Shown here piece by piece: positions 42,110-50,366 of a stretch of DNA of 64,000 nt (position 1 is its first letter; each line of letters begins with the position of its first letter). The notes under the pieces were generated by a model. That model was not told the DNA's origin, did no database searches, and saw nothing but the letters and a program-made list of their open reading frames with translations. The translations under genes were made by a program, and so were the position numbers. The DNA comes from Parahoeflea halophila (GTDB lineage Bacteria; Pseudomonadota; Alphaproteobacteria; Rhizobiales; Rhizobiaceae). The stretch is taken from assembly GCF_900220985.1 (NCBI RefSeq), contig NZ_OCPC01000005.1, forward strand, positions 1 to 64,000. The letters are read 5' to 3'.

Positions 42110-43065
42110 CCATTCGTGATCAGCTTTCCAGTTTGCGCATGCCGATCTTTGCGGCCCCGATGTTTCTCGTCTCATCGCCGGAACTCGTCATTGCCTGCTG
42201 CCGTGCGGGGGTTGTCGGAAGCTTTCCGGCCCCCAATCTGCGCACCAGCGCAGAACTCGGTGACTGGATGCAGACCATCCGGGACGGAGTAGCAGGGCCA
42301 GCTGCGAACGCCTGGCCGATAGCCCCCTGGGCGGTCAATCTCGTAACCCATTCGACGTCGCCGCGGCTTGACTCCGATCTCGAGCAGGTTACCGAGCACC
42401 AGCCGCCCATCGTCATCACAGCACTTGGCAGTCCGAAACCGGTCATCCCTGTCGTCCACGGCTACGGCGGACTGGTGTTTGCCGATGTCACCTCGGTCGA
42501 ACTGGCACGCAAGGCTGTGGATGCCGGGGTAGACGGCCTCGTTCTCGTCTGCTCGGGCGCCGGCGGGCATACCGGAGAGCTGAGCCCACTGGTCTTTGTC
42601 GAGCGCGTTCGGCAGTTTTTCAACGGCTACATCGCCCTGGCGGGCGCGATCAATACGGGTGACGCAGTGCTGGCCTCGCAGGTGCTGGGAGCCGATTTCG
42701 GTTATGTCGGCACGGCTTTCATCCCCGCAACCGAAAGCCTGGCATCGGATGAGTACCAGCAGATGCTGACGGAATGCGGCCCCACCGACCTGATGGTCAC
42801 GAAAGCCTTCACCGGTGCCCGTGCAAGCATGCTGATACCGTCGATCGTCAAACAGGGGCTTGATCCGGCAGAACTCGAATTCAAGGTCGCAAAGATGAAC
42901 TTCACCGGGCGGCAGGATGAAAAGGTCAAGCCTTGGACAGGCATCTGGGGCGCAGGTCAGGGACTTGGACGCATTGAGCGTATTGAACCTGCCGCCGCCA
43001 TCATCGACCGGCTCGCCTCGGAATATATGGCTGCCAAAACACGCGTGGCGGGGCTTTGCACATGA
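42106..43065 (+). CDS. Nitronate monooxygenase-like flavoprotein
   Basis: A 319-residue FMN TIM-barrel protein of the NMO/2-nitropropane dioxygenase family. Landmarks are MPIFAAPMFLVS (phosphate/FMN start), VLVCSGAGGHTGELSP (about 143-158, the GGHTG flavin loop) and GADFGYVGTAFIPATESLAS. Members oxidise nitronates or act as enoyl-reductase-like flavoenzymes. In a CoA-based catabolic operon it may act on an unsaturated intermediate rather than on nitro compounds. It overlaps both neighbours by four bases (ATGA). Confidence 0.88.
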   Translation: MTIRDQLSSLRMPIFAAPMFLVSSPELVIACCRAGVVGSFPAPNLRTSAELGDWMQTIRDGVAGPAANAWPIAPWAVNLVTHSTSPRLDSDLEQVTEHQPPIVITALGSPKPVIPVVHGYGGLVFADVTSVELARKAVDAGVDGLVLVCSGAGGHTGELSPLVFVERVRQFFNGYIALAGAINTGDAVLASQVLGADFGYVGTAFIPATESLASDEYQQMLTECGPTDLMVTKAFTGARASMLIPSIVKQGLDPAELEFKVAKMNFTGRQDEKVKPWTGIWGAGQGLGRIERIEPAAAIIDRLASEYMAAKTRVAGLCT

Positions 43066-44753
43066 GCCTGTTTGTTCCCGATTACAGCGAGCGTTTCCGT
43101 GCATCCGGCCATTGGGGCGATACCACCATCCCCGGCATGTTCCGCGATACCTGCGCGCGCGCGTCCGGGCGCCTTGGACTGGTCGATCCGCCTGATCGCG
43201 CAGAGGTGTTCGAGGGCACGCCCAGGCGGCTGACCTATGGCGAGATGCTAATCGAGGTCGACCGATACGCCGCCCTTCTGCAAAGCCATGGGCTCGGACC
43301 GGGTTCACTGGTGGCCACCCAGCTTCCCAACATCTCCGAACTGATCCTCCTGTACCTCGCCATATCGCAGATCGGTGCGGTGCTGAGCCCGGTCTCGGTC
43401 GCCTATCGCGGCGCGGAACTGCATGCGATGAGCAAGATTGCACAATTCGACGCCTATATCTCGGTTGGCCGGATGCGCGGAAAGCCCTACTACGCCGAAC
43501 GGCTCGATGCGCTTCCATCGACGGCCAAGCTGCTCGGCATCGGCTCGGAGCTGCCGCCTGAAGTCACGCGCATCGACACTGCTCACGCGCCGGGGAAGCC
43601 CGAGCCGGTCGAACTCGCCGCAGACAAGCTTTTCGCTGTCTTCTGGACCTCTGGCACCGAAGGCCTTCCCAAGGCGGTGCCCAAAACCCACAACAACATG
43701 ATGGCGAGCTCGCTCGGCGCGTGGCGCATCCTTGGTCTGCCAGACGGCGCGAACATTCTTTCCCCCTTCCCCTTCGTGAACGCAGCGGCGATGGGCGGGT
43801 TGATGATGTGCTGGATGCGGACCGCCGGGGCAATGATATTGCACCACCCCTTCGACGTGACGATTTTCATCGAGCAACTCAAGACCGAGGAGATCGCCTA
43901 CACGATGGTCGCGCCGACGGTGCTGGTTTACCTGCGCGAGAAGGCAGCCGACCCCGAACTGCATCCAGCCCTGCACCGCTTGCGGGCGATCGGAACAGGC
44001 TCCGCGCCGCCGGACCCGGAAGTCTTTGCTTTCTTCGACGCAAAATTCGACATACCCGTGCTCAATTTTTTCGGCTCCAACGAAGGCGCCCAGTTGTGCT
44101 CTTCTCCGGCGCAGGTCGTTGATCCGCGCAAGCGCGCCAGCTTCTTTCCCCGTGACGGGGACGAATGCTGGACAGACCGGCCGGACGGCCGGACAGCCAA
44201 TGGCGGAACATTCAGGATTGTCGACCCGGCAACCGGAACCCCGCTGACGACGCCAGGCAGCATCGGCGAGATGCATATTCGCGGTCCTGCACTGATGCCG
44301 GGTTACTTTGACCGCGGTGGGGTTCGCCACGACAGAATTGACGCCGAAGGCTTCTTCGCCACCGGAGATCTGTTCGAAATTTCCGAATGCGGCACCCTCA
44401 TCCGTTTCCACGGAAGGTCGCGTGAGCTGATCGTTCGCGGCGGCATGAAGATTTCACCAGTCGAGCTGGACGGGCTGCTTTCGGCTTTGCCACGCGTACG
44501 CGAAGTCGCCGTTGCAGCCTACCCCGATGCCAAGATGGGCGAGAAGGTCTGCCTGTTTGCAGCCTTGGAAGAAGGCGCGTCCCTCGACCTCGAGACGGTG
44601 CAACGCTTCTGCAACGACAAGCAGATGGCTAAGTTCAAATGGCCGGAGCGCCTGATCCTTGTCGAGGCCTTGCCACGCACGCCGCTTGCCAAGCTCGACC
44701 GCAAGACACTCACCAGACAACTGGCCGAAGAAGGGAACGCTGTTCATGCCTGA
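43062..44753 (+). CDS. AMP-forming acyl-CoA synthetase
   Basis: A 563-residue adenylate-forming ligase that activates a carboxylic acid with ATP and CoA. Motifs in order: P-loop-like FWTSGTEGLPKAVPKTH (about 195-212), NFFGSNEGAQ, ATGDLFEI, GRSRELIVRGGMKISPVELD (hinge) and PRTPLAKLDRKT with the catalytic C-terminal Lys. The start at 43062 overlaps the flavoprotein stop (ATGA). Fits the activation step before thiolytic shortening by the next gene. Confidence 0.93.
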   Translation: MSLFVPDYSERFRASGHWGDTTIPGMFRDTCARASGRLGLVDPPDRAEVFEGTPRRLTYGEMLIEVDRYAALLQSHGLGPGSLVATQLPNISELILLYLAISQIGAVLSPVSVAYRGAELHAMSKIAQFDAYISVGRMRGKPYYAERLDALPSTAKLLGIGSELPPEVTRIDTAHAPGKPEPVELAADKLFAVFWTSGTEGLPKAVPKTHNNMMASSLGAWRILGLPDGANILSPFPFVNAAAMGGLMMCWMRTAGAMILHHPFDVTIFIEQLKTEEIAYTMVAPTVLVYLREKAADPELHPALHRLRAIGTGSAPPDPEVFAFFDAKFDIPVLNFFGSNEGAQLCSSPAQVVDPRKRASFFPRDGDECWTDRPDGRTANGGTFRIVDPATGTPLTTPGSIGEMHIRGPALMPGYFDRGGVRHDRIDAEGFFATGDLFEISECGTLIRFHGRSRELIVRGGMKISPVELDGLLSALPRVREVAVAAYPDAKMGEKVCLFAALEEGASLDLETVQRFCNDKQMAKFKWPERLILVEALPRTPLAKLDRKTLTRQLAEEGNAVHA

Positions 44754-45984
44754 TCCTGTTTACATCCTCGGCGGCGCACAGACCGACTTCGCCCGCAACT
44801 GGCACCGGGAGGGACTGGGCATCGACGCCATGATGGCTGAGAGCCTGATGGAAGGTCTCGAGGCCACCAGCCTTGAAGCCCGGGACATCCAGAGCGTCCA
44901 TGTCACCAATTTCACCGCCGAACTGTTCTGCAATCAGGGGCAACTGGGCGGCATGGTGGCTTCCCTGCACCCGGATCTGTCCGGGGTACCGACAAGCCGC
45001 CACGAAGCCGCCTGCGCCTCGGGGTCGATGGGCATTCTGGCCGCCGGAGCCGAAATCGAGGCGGGGCGCTACGACCTGGTCTGCGTGCTGGGCGTCGAGT
45101 ACATGCGCAATGTGCCCGGCCGGCGGGCCGCCGAATACCTGGGGGCAGCCGCATGGGCCGGCCGGGAATGGACCGATGCCCAGTATGTCTGGCCGGCGGC
45201 ATTCGCGGATCTGATCACCGCCTACTCGGAGAAGTACGGATATGTGAATTACCACCACCTCGGTGAGATTGCCCGGATCAACTATGCCAACGGCAAGCGC
45301 AACCGCTTTGCACAGACCCGCAACTGGCAGTTCTCCGATCAGAGCTTCACGGAGGATGATGAAGCCAATCCTGTGATCGAGGGCCGTGTGCGCCGGAACG
45401 ACTGCGGACAGGTTACCGATGGAGCCGCCGTTATCTTCCTGGCGTCAGAGGCCCGTGCGCACGACTATGCAAAGACCCGCGGCCTGAAACTGTCGGATCT
45501 GGCCCGGATCGACGGCTGGGGGCATCGCACGGCGCCGATGCTTCTGAGCGAAAAACTGCAGGAAAGCCGCAACAGCCGTTTCGTTCTTCCCCAGGTTCAC
45601 CAAGCCATTCGCGAGTGCTTTGACCGGGCGGGCATTGCCGATGCCTATCAGCTTGACGCGATCGAGACCCACGACTGTTTTGCAATGACGGAATATGCGG
45701 CCATCGACTGTTTCGGAATTACGGAGCCCGGCGAAGCCTGGAAGGCCGTGGAAGAAGGCGTGATTGCCGCCGACGGCAGGTTGCCGGTCAACCCTTCCGG
45801 AGGGCTGATCGGGCTTGGCCACCCGGTCGGTGCTACCGGTGTGCGCATGATGCTCGACGGATACCGGCAGGTGACGGGTCGCGCAGATGAATGCCAGGTG
45901 GCAGACGCGAGACGGGTCGGCCTGCTGAACATTGGCGGTTCGACCACCACAATCGCTTCCTTTGTCGTCGGACGCGGCGAATGA
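44746..45984 (+). CDS. Thiolase-fold acyltransferase
   Basis: A 412-residue thiolase-superfamily enzyme (SCP-x/acetyl-CoA acetyltransferase-like), cleaving a 3-ketoacyl-CoA with CoA. The nucleophilic Cys lies in HEAACASGSMG (about residue 88), NPSGGLIGLGHPVGATG carries the His and oxyanion elements, and the end is LLNIGGSTTTIASFV. The ATG at 44746 overlaps the ligase end by eight bases and has AAGGGAA upstream. Last gene of the five-gene catabolic set apart from the transporter. Confidence 0.93.
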   Translation: MPDPVYILGGAQTDFARNWHREGLGIDAMMAESLMEGLEATSLEARDIQSVHVTNFTAELFCNQGQLGGMVASLHPDLSGVPTSRHEAACASGSMGILAAGAEIEAGRYDLVCVLGVEYMRNVPGRRAAEYLGAAAWAGREWTDAQYVWPAAFADLITAYSEKYGYVNYHHLGEIARINYANGKRNRFAQTRNWQFSDQSFTEDDEANPVIEGRVRRNDCGQVTDGAAVIFLASEARAHDYAKTRGLKLSDLARIDGWGHRTAPMLLSEKLQESRNSRFVLPQVHQAIRECFDRAGIADAYQLDAIETHDCFAMTEYAAIDCFGITEPGEAWKAVEEGVIAADGRLPVNPSGGLIGLGHPVGATGVRMMLDGYRQVTGRADECQVADARRVGLLNIGGSTTTIASFVVGRGE

Positions 45985-46173
45985 CCTTCCCGACCTACGC
46001 CATCAACGAAAGACATGGCCATGCCAGGCCAGGCGGCCGCAATCTCAAATGCACCTGCATCGGAAGGTCTAGGAGCAATGAAGCACGACTGACTGAATGA
46101 CGCTGCAGGCCATGCTTCCCGGGAGGAGAAGCGGGTTTGGCAGAACCAAAATCAATCAACCAGGGAGGAAACC

Positions 46174-47172
46174 ATGTTGAACAGAGTTATCACAAACCTA
46201 TTGGCAGGAGCTGTCGTGGCTCTTGGTGCAACCGCGACGCAGGCAAAGGATCTCGCATTCTCGGTATTCGTACCAGCGGCGTCGCCCACCGTTTCCAAGG
46301 TCTACCAGCCGTGGATCGACTGGTTCAACGAAAAGGCTGCGCCCCACGATGTTTCGATCAAGCTCTACGCCGGCGGCACTCTGGGCAGAAGCCCGCTGGC
46401 CCAGGCGCAGATGGTTGCCGACGGTGTGGCCGACATGGCATTGACCGTCCCATCCTATACGCCAGGGGTCTATCCGGATTTCGACATGTTCGAACTTCCA
46501 GGCTTCATCGGCAATGTCAAGGAAGGTTCCCTTGCAGCGCTCGAACTTCATCAGGAAGGCAAGCTGAGCGGTTACGAGGACTATTACGTCGTCGCGATCT
46601 ACACCTCGGACACCTACATGCTGCACTCCAAACCCGAGATCAGATCTTTCGACGACATTGCCGGCAAGCGTTTCCGTGTCGCCGGACAGATCCAGACTGC
46701 GGTGATTGAAGCCCTTGGCGGAGTTCCGCAGAATGCCTCCGCCGGAGAGATGGCGGAAGCAATTGACCGCGGGCTGCTTGACGGTGCGCTGACAGACCCC
46801 TCGGTTGCCCGGACCTTCCGGGTTTCGGACGTGGCGACAAACCATTACGCCGCCAAGCTGGGTGTGCTGGTGTTTACCATCGTGATGAATCGCGGCGTCT
46901 ATGAGGATCTGCCGGCAGAGGTCAATGAACTGCTGGCGCAAAGCGGCAAGATCATCGCGGACAACCAGATCGAATCCTACGCACCTGCGGTTGCCCGCAA
47001 TCTGGAGCAATGGGAAGCCAGCGACGAACACAGTGTTGTCTACCCCTCAAAAGAAGATCGTGCGCGTATCGATGAAGCTGTTGCGCCGGTCATCGACCAG
47101 GTTTCCGCTGCGGCCACACCCGGACTGCTGGAGACGTTCAAAGGCAAGCTTGAGGACATCCGCACGCGCTAA
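46174..47172 (+). CDS. TRAP transporter substrate-binding protein (DctP type)
   Basis: A 332-residue periplasmic binding protein with a signal peptide (1-24, ending ATQA). The family shape is clear: GGTLGRSPLAQAQMVADGVADMA, YTPGVYPDFDMFELPGF, SFDDIAGKRFRVAGQIQ. The conserved Arg that binds a carboxylate is expected in the KRFRVAG region. It follows a clear GGGAGG. First gene of a P-Q-M set. Location after the ligase/thiolase genes suggests uptake of the organic acid degraded by them. Confidence 0.93.
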   Translation: MLNRVITNLLAGAVVALGATATQAKDLAFSVFVPAASPTVSKVYQPWIDWFNEKAAPHDVSIKLYAGGTLGRSPLAQAQMVADGVADMALTVPSYTPGVYPDFDMFELPGFIGNVKEGSLAALELHQEGKLSGYEDYYVVAIYTSDTYMLHSKPEIRSFDDIAGKRFRVAGQIQTAVIEALGGVPQNASAGEMAEAIDRGLLDGALTDPSVARTFRVSDVATNHYAAKLGVLVFTIVMNRGVYEDLPAEVNELLAQSGKIIADNQIESYAPAVARNLEQWEASDEHSVVYPSKEDRARIDEAVAPVIDQVSAAATPGLLETFKGKLEDIRTR

Positions 47173-47235
47173 GGCGCTTACCAGGGCCGGAGGCAGCCTT
47201 GCCTTCGGCCCTTGCGGTCAAACCAGGGACTGACG

Positions 47236-47736
47236 ATGAAAAAACTGGAACGGACCTTCATGCTCATGTCTCGCGGGGCGGCCACCCTTGGCGTGCTGTT
47301 TCTACTGCTGGTTGCGGCGATGTCCGTCGCCGATATCGTGGTGAGGGAAATCACCGGACGCCCGATCCGCGGCGCGCACGATCTGGCCAGCCTGCTGACG
47401 ATCATCATCATCGCGTCATCCTTCCCAGCCGGTCTGCTCGAACGCCGCCAGATCAAGGTGACCGTGCTTGGAAGCTTCCTGCCCGAAAGCATCAACCGGG
47501 CCATGGAAGTGCTCGGCGCGGTGCTGACCGGTGCTATGTTCCTGTTCATTGCCTATTTCGTGACACTTCACGCAATGCGCGTGAGCGACAATCATCAGGC
47601 CACCATGGTCCTCAACATGCCGATCGGTCCGTGGTGGTGGATTGCCAGCATCTGTTTCTGGGCCTGCATTCCCGCCCAGCTTTTCGTCATCATCGCCGAA
47701 ATCCTCGGTCAACCCGCTGCCCAACATCAGGACTAA
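47236..47736 (+). CDS. TRAP transporter small membrane subunit (DctQ type)
   Basis: A 166-residue protein with four hydrophobic helices; contains REITGRPIRGAHDLASLLT and the typical PIGPWWWIASICFWAC end. Start at 47236 rather than 47212 because the first eight residues of the longer frame are not membrane-like and no ribosome-binding site precedes them. Bridges the binding protein and the large permease. Confidence 0.9.
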   Translation: MKKLERTFMLMSRGAATLGVLFLLLVAAMSVADIVVREITGRPIRGAHDLASLLTIIIIASSFPAGLLERRQIKVTVLGSFLPESINRAMEVLGAVLTGAMFLFIAYFVTLHAMRVSDNHQATMVLNMPIGPWWWIASICFWACIPAQLFVIIAEILGQPAAQHQD

Positions 47737-47739
47737 GAC

Positions 47740-49053
47740 ATGGATCCCGCAACCATTGGCCTGCTCGGCATGGCCCTGATGCTTCTCCTCATCTTCATCC
47801 ATGTGCCAATCGGCGTGGCTATGGGGATTTCCGGAGTCCTGACCTTCGGCCTGATCCGTGGCAGCTTCGGCCCGGCGTTGTCGCTGTTCGGGACCGAGAC
47901 TGTCAGCAAGGTCGCCAGTCTCGAACTCGCGGTCGTCCCGCTGTTCCTGCTCATGGGCGCTTTCGCCACCTTTGGCGGCCTGTCGGCGGATCTTTACCGC
48001 ATCGCCTATGCCTTCATCGGGCATGTGCGCGGCGGGTTGGCGATCGCGACCATTGGCGGCTGTGCCGGTTTCGGTGCGATCTGCGGGTCATCGATCGCCA
48101 CGGCAACCACGATGACCCGCGTTGCCCTGCCCGAGATGATGAACAGGAACTATTCGGAGAGGCTGTCAACCGGATCCATCGCGGCCGGTGGCACGCTGGG
48201 GATGCTGATCCCGCCTTCGATCATCCTGGTGCTTTACGGGGTGCTGACAGAGCAGTTCGTCAAGACATTGTTCGTCGCGGCGCTGATCCCCGCCATCCTC
48301 GCGGTGGGCCTGCACATTGTCACCATCATCATCCTGGTCCGTCGCAACCCGGCGCTGGCTCCCGAGGGCGACGTCTTGCCCTGGTCAGAGGGCTGGAAAG
48401 CGCTCAGGAACGGCTGGGCTGCGGTTCTTCTGATGATCGTGGTGACCGGCGGAATCTATGCCGGCATCTTTTCGGTCAACGAGTCTGCTGCTGTCGGCGC
48501 CTTCCTCGCCTTCCTGATTGCCGTTCTACGCCGCCGCCTTTCCCTGAAAGGATTCTGGGCAGCGCTGCGCGACACCGCGGCAACCACCTCGATGATCTAC
48601 CTGATGATCATCGGCGCCTCGATCTTCACCTATTCGGTGACGCTCTCCGGATTGCCGGAAATCATCGTCAGCGGAATCCGCGACACCGGATTACCGGGCA
48701 TCTGGGTGGTGATCCTGCTGATGGTGATGTACCTGATCCTGGGCGCGATCTTCGACACCATCTCATCGATGGTGATCACCATTCCCTTCGTCTTCCCCCT
48801 GATCCTCGGCTACGGATACGATCCGATCTGGTGGGGTATTCTGACGGTCATGGTGATCGAGATCGGGATGATCACACCCCCCATCGGCATGAATGTCTTT
48901 GTCATGAAGGCCATGCTGCCCGACACGAAACTCGGCACGATCTATGCCGGCGTGGGCCCGTTCATCCTGGCGGATGTCATACGGCTGGCCATCCTGATCG
49001 CCTTCCCGGCACTCTCCCTCGCGCTGGTCGACCTCTGGGACCTGCCGCGCTGA
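47740..49053 (+). CDS. TRAP transporter large permease subunit (DctM type)
   Basis: A 437-residue permease with about 12 helices; VPIGVAMGISGVLTFG, ATTMTRVALPEMMNRNYSERLSTGSIAAGGTLGMLIPPSI and the TPPIGMNVF near the end are standard DctM signatures. Moves the organic acid with sodium ions, which links it to the sodium energetics seen elsewhere in the window. Three bases separate it from dctQ. Confidence 0.95.
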   Translation: MDPATIGLLGMALMLLLIFIHVPIGVAMGISGVLTFGLIRGSFGPALSLFGTETVSKVASLELAVVPLFLLMGAFATFGGLSADLYRIAYAFIGHVRGGLAIATIGGCAGFGAICGSSIATATTMTRVALPEMMNRNYSERLSTGSIAAGGTLGMLIPPSIILVLYGVLTEQFVKTLFVAALIPAILAVGLHIVTIIILVRRNPALAPEGDVLPWSEGWKALRNGWAAVLLMIVVTGGIYAGIFSVNESAAVGAFLAFLIAVLRRRLSLKGFWAALRDTAATTSMIYLMIIGASIFTYSVTLSGLPEIIVSGIRDTGLPGIWVVILLMVMYLILGAIFDTISSMVITIPFVFPLILGYGYDPIWWGILTVMVIEIGMITPPIGMNVFVMKAMLPDTKLGTIYAGVGPFILADVIRLAILIAFPALSLALVDLWDLPR

Positions 49054-49089
49054 GAGGCCGCTGATCTCGGCCATTGCCGTGCGTGACGG

Positions 49090-50316
49090 TCACCGGTCAG
49101 CTTCGGCTGTTTCCCCGGGGCCGTCGCCCGGGACCGATGCGGGCCAATGATCGATCCGGATGCCCCTGTCAGCCAGCTCGCCGATAATCTTCGATATCCG
49201 GATCGCACGGTTTTCTGACCAGCTGCCCCCTTCTGCAAAGCCGTAGTGATGCAGCCCGACCAGAATTCCCGCCTCGTTGAAGACCGGGGAGCCGGAAGAT
49301 CCGCCCAGCGTGTCGCAGCTGTGGGAAAAATCCGAGTCCGGCGCCAGGCCATCAACCGGGAGCTCGGCAATCATGCAATTGGTGCGGGCGATCTTCTTTG
49401 GCAGGCCAGCCGGGTGCTGAATGATCAGAACCGGGTTACCGCCGGCTGGCGGCGTGGCGGCTTCGCCGGCAAGTGCGTCGAGCGAAATGGTGCCGAACTG
49501 GGCGCCCGGATCGCCCTCGACGCGGACAAGGGCATAGTCCAGTTCCTCGCTGGTGAGTTGCGGATCAAAGCCAATGCAGTCGCGCTGCGTGACTTCACCG
49601 ATGCGTCCAAGTTCGGTTTCATGATAGTTGAACTGCACCTTCATGTCGTCGCATTCGAGCTGAGACCGGACACAGTGAAAATTGGTCATCATCATCGAGT
49701 CCGACACCATGAAGCCGGTGCAGGAGGCGGTCAGGTGGTCCTGTATCAGCAACAGGCGTGCAACGGGAGACTGCAACTCCCAGACCAGTGGGCTGTTTTT
49801 GTAGAAGATGATTTTTTCCGTGTCGTCATCCCCGATGATCGAGAGGGCGGCACTGGTTTCATTCTGAACTGCTACCCGCCGGATCTCGATCGCGGTGTCC
49901 GGACCGGGATTGGTGACCCTGAAGGTAACAAGCACATAATCCCCATCGACAGCATCGCTCCACACTAGTCTGTCCTTTCGCAGCTCCTCGAGACCGAGCC
50001 TGCGAACAAGACGACCGGACTGGTCCCAGAACGACAGGCTTGCCGAGAGGTCTGCGCCGTCTAGCCCGACCGGACGGAACTGAACACGAAGATAGTTGGC
50101 GCCCGGATGCGAATATTCCCATTGCCAGAAGGCCCTGCCCTCTACATTGGCGACAAGGGGCGAAAGCGGCTCATTGACATCCAGCACGATCCCGGTGACT
50201 TGCGCCGCCCGCGGGGTGGCAGGCTCCGTCGGGTCCTGGGCCAGGGAAAAGGGTGCAATGCACAGGCTCCATGCGAATGCGAAGGCTGCAATGCGGGCCA
50301 CACCTTGTATCCTCAA
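49090..50316 (-). CDS. Secreted trypsin-fold serine protease 1
   Basis: A 408-residue exported protein with signal peptide (about 1-26, FSLAQ), an N-terminal beta-rich region (about 35-165) of unknown role and a chymotrypsin-fold domain. Triad: His in MMTNFHCV (about 212), Asp in EELDYALV (about 260), Ser in DTLGGSSGSPVF (about 340). Two or three Cys pairs are likely (CTGF, CVRSQLEC, CIGF, NCMI, HSCDT). First of four secreted protease-like genes on this strand, convergent with the TRAP operon. Confidence 0.9.
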   Translation of the reverse strand: MRIQGVARIAAFAFAWSLCIAPFSLAQDPTEPATPRAAQVTGIVLDVNEPLSPLVANVEGRAFWQWEYSHPGANYLRVQFRPVGLDGADLSASLSFWDQSGRLVRRLGLEELRKDRLVWSDAVDGDYVLVTFRVTNPGPDTAIEIRRVAVQNETSAALSIIGDDDTEKIIFYKNSPLVWELQSPVARLLLIQDHLTASCTGFMVSDSMMMTNFHCVRSQLECDDMKVQFNYHETELGRIGEVTQRDCIGFDPQLTSEELDYALVRVEGDPGAQFGTISLDALAGEAATPPAGGNPVLIIQHPAGLPKKIARTNCMIAELPVDGLAPDSDFSHSCDTLGGSSGSPVFNEAGILVGLHHYGFAEGGSWSENRAIRISKIIGELADRGIRIDHWPASVPGDGPGETAEADR

Positions 50317-50366
50317 CGCTCCTGCTCCTGTCTTACAACTCCAACATCAGAACCTGCGACCCAAGT

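Noticed and set aside
42172-43518. 448-codon minus-strand frame opposite the flavoprotein and ligase genes
   Set aside because: Antisense shadow of genes with strong family motifs.
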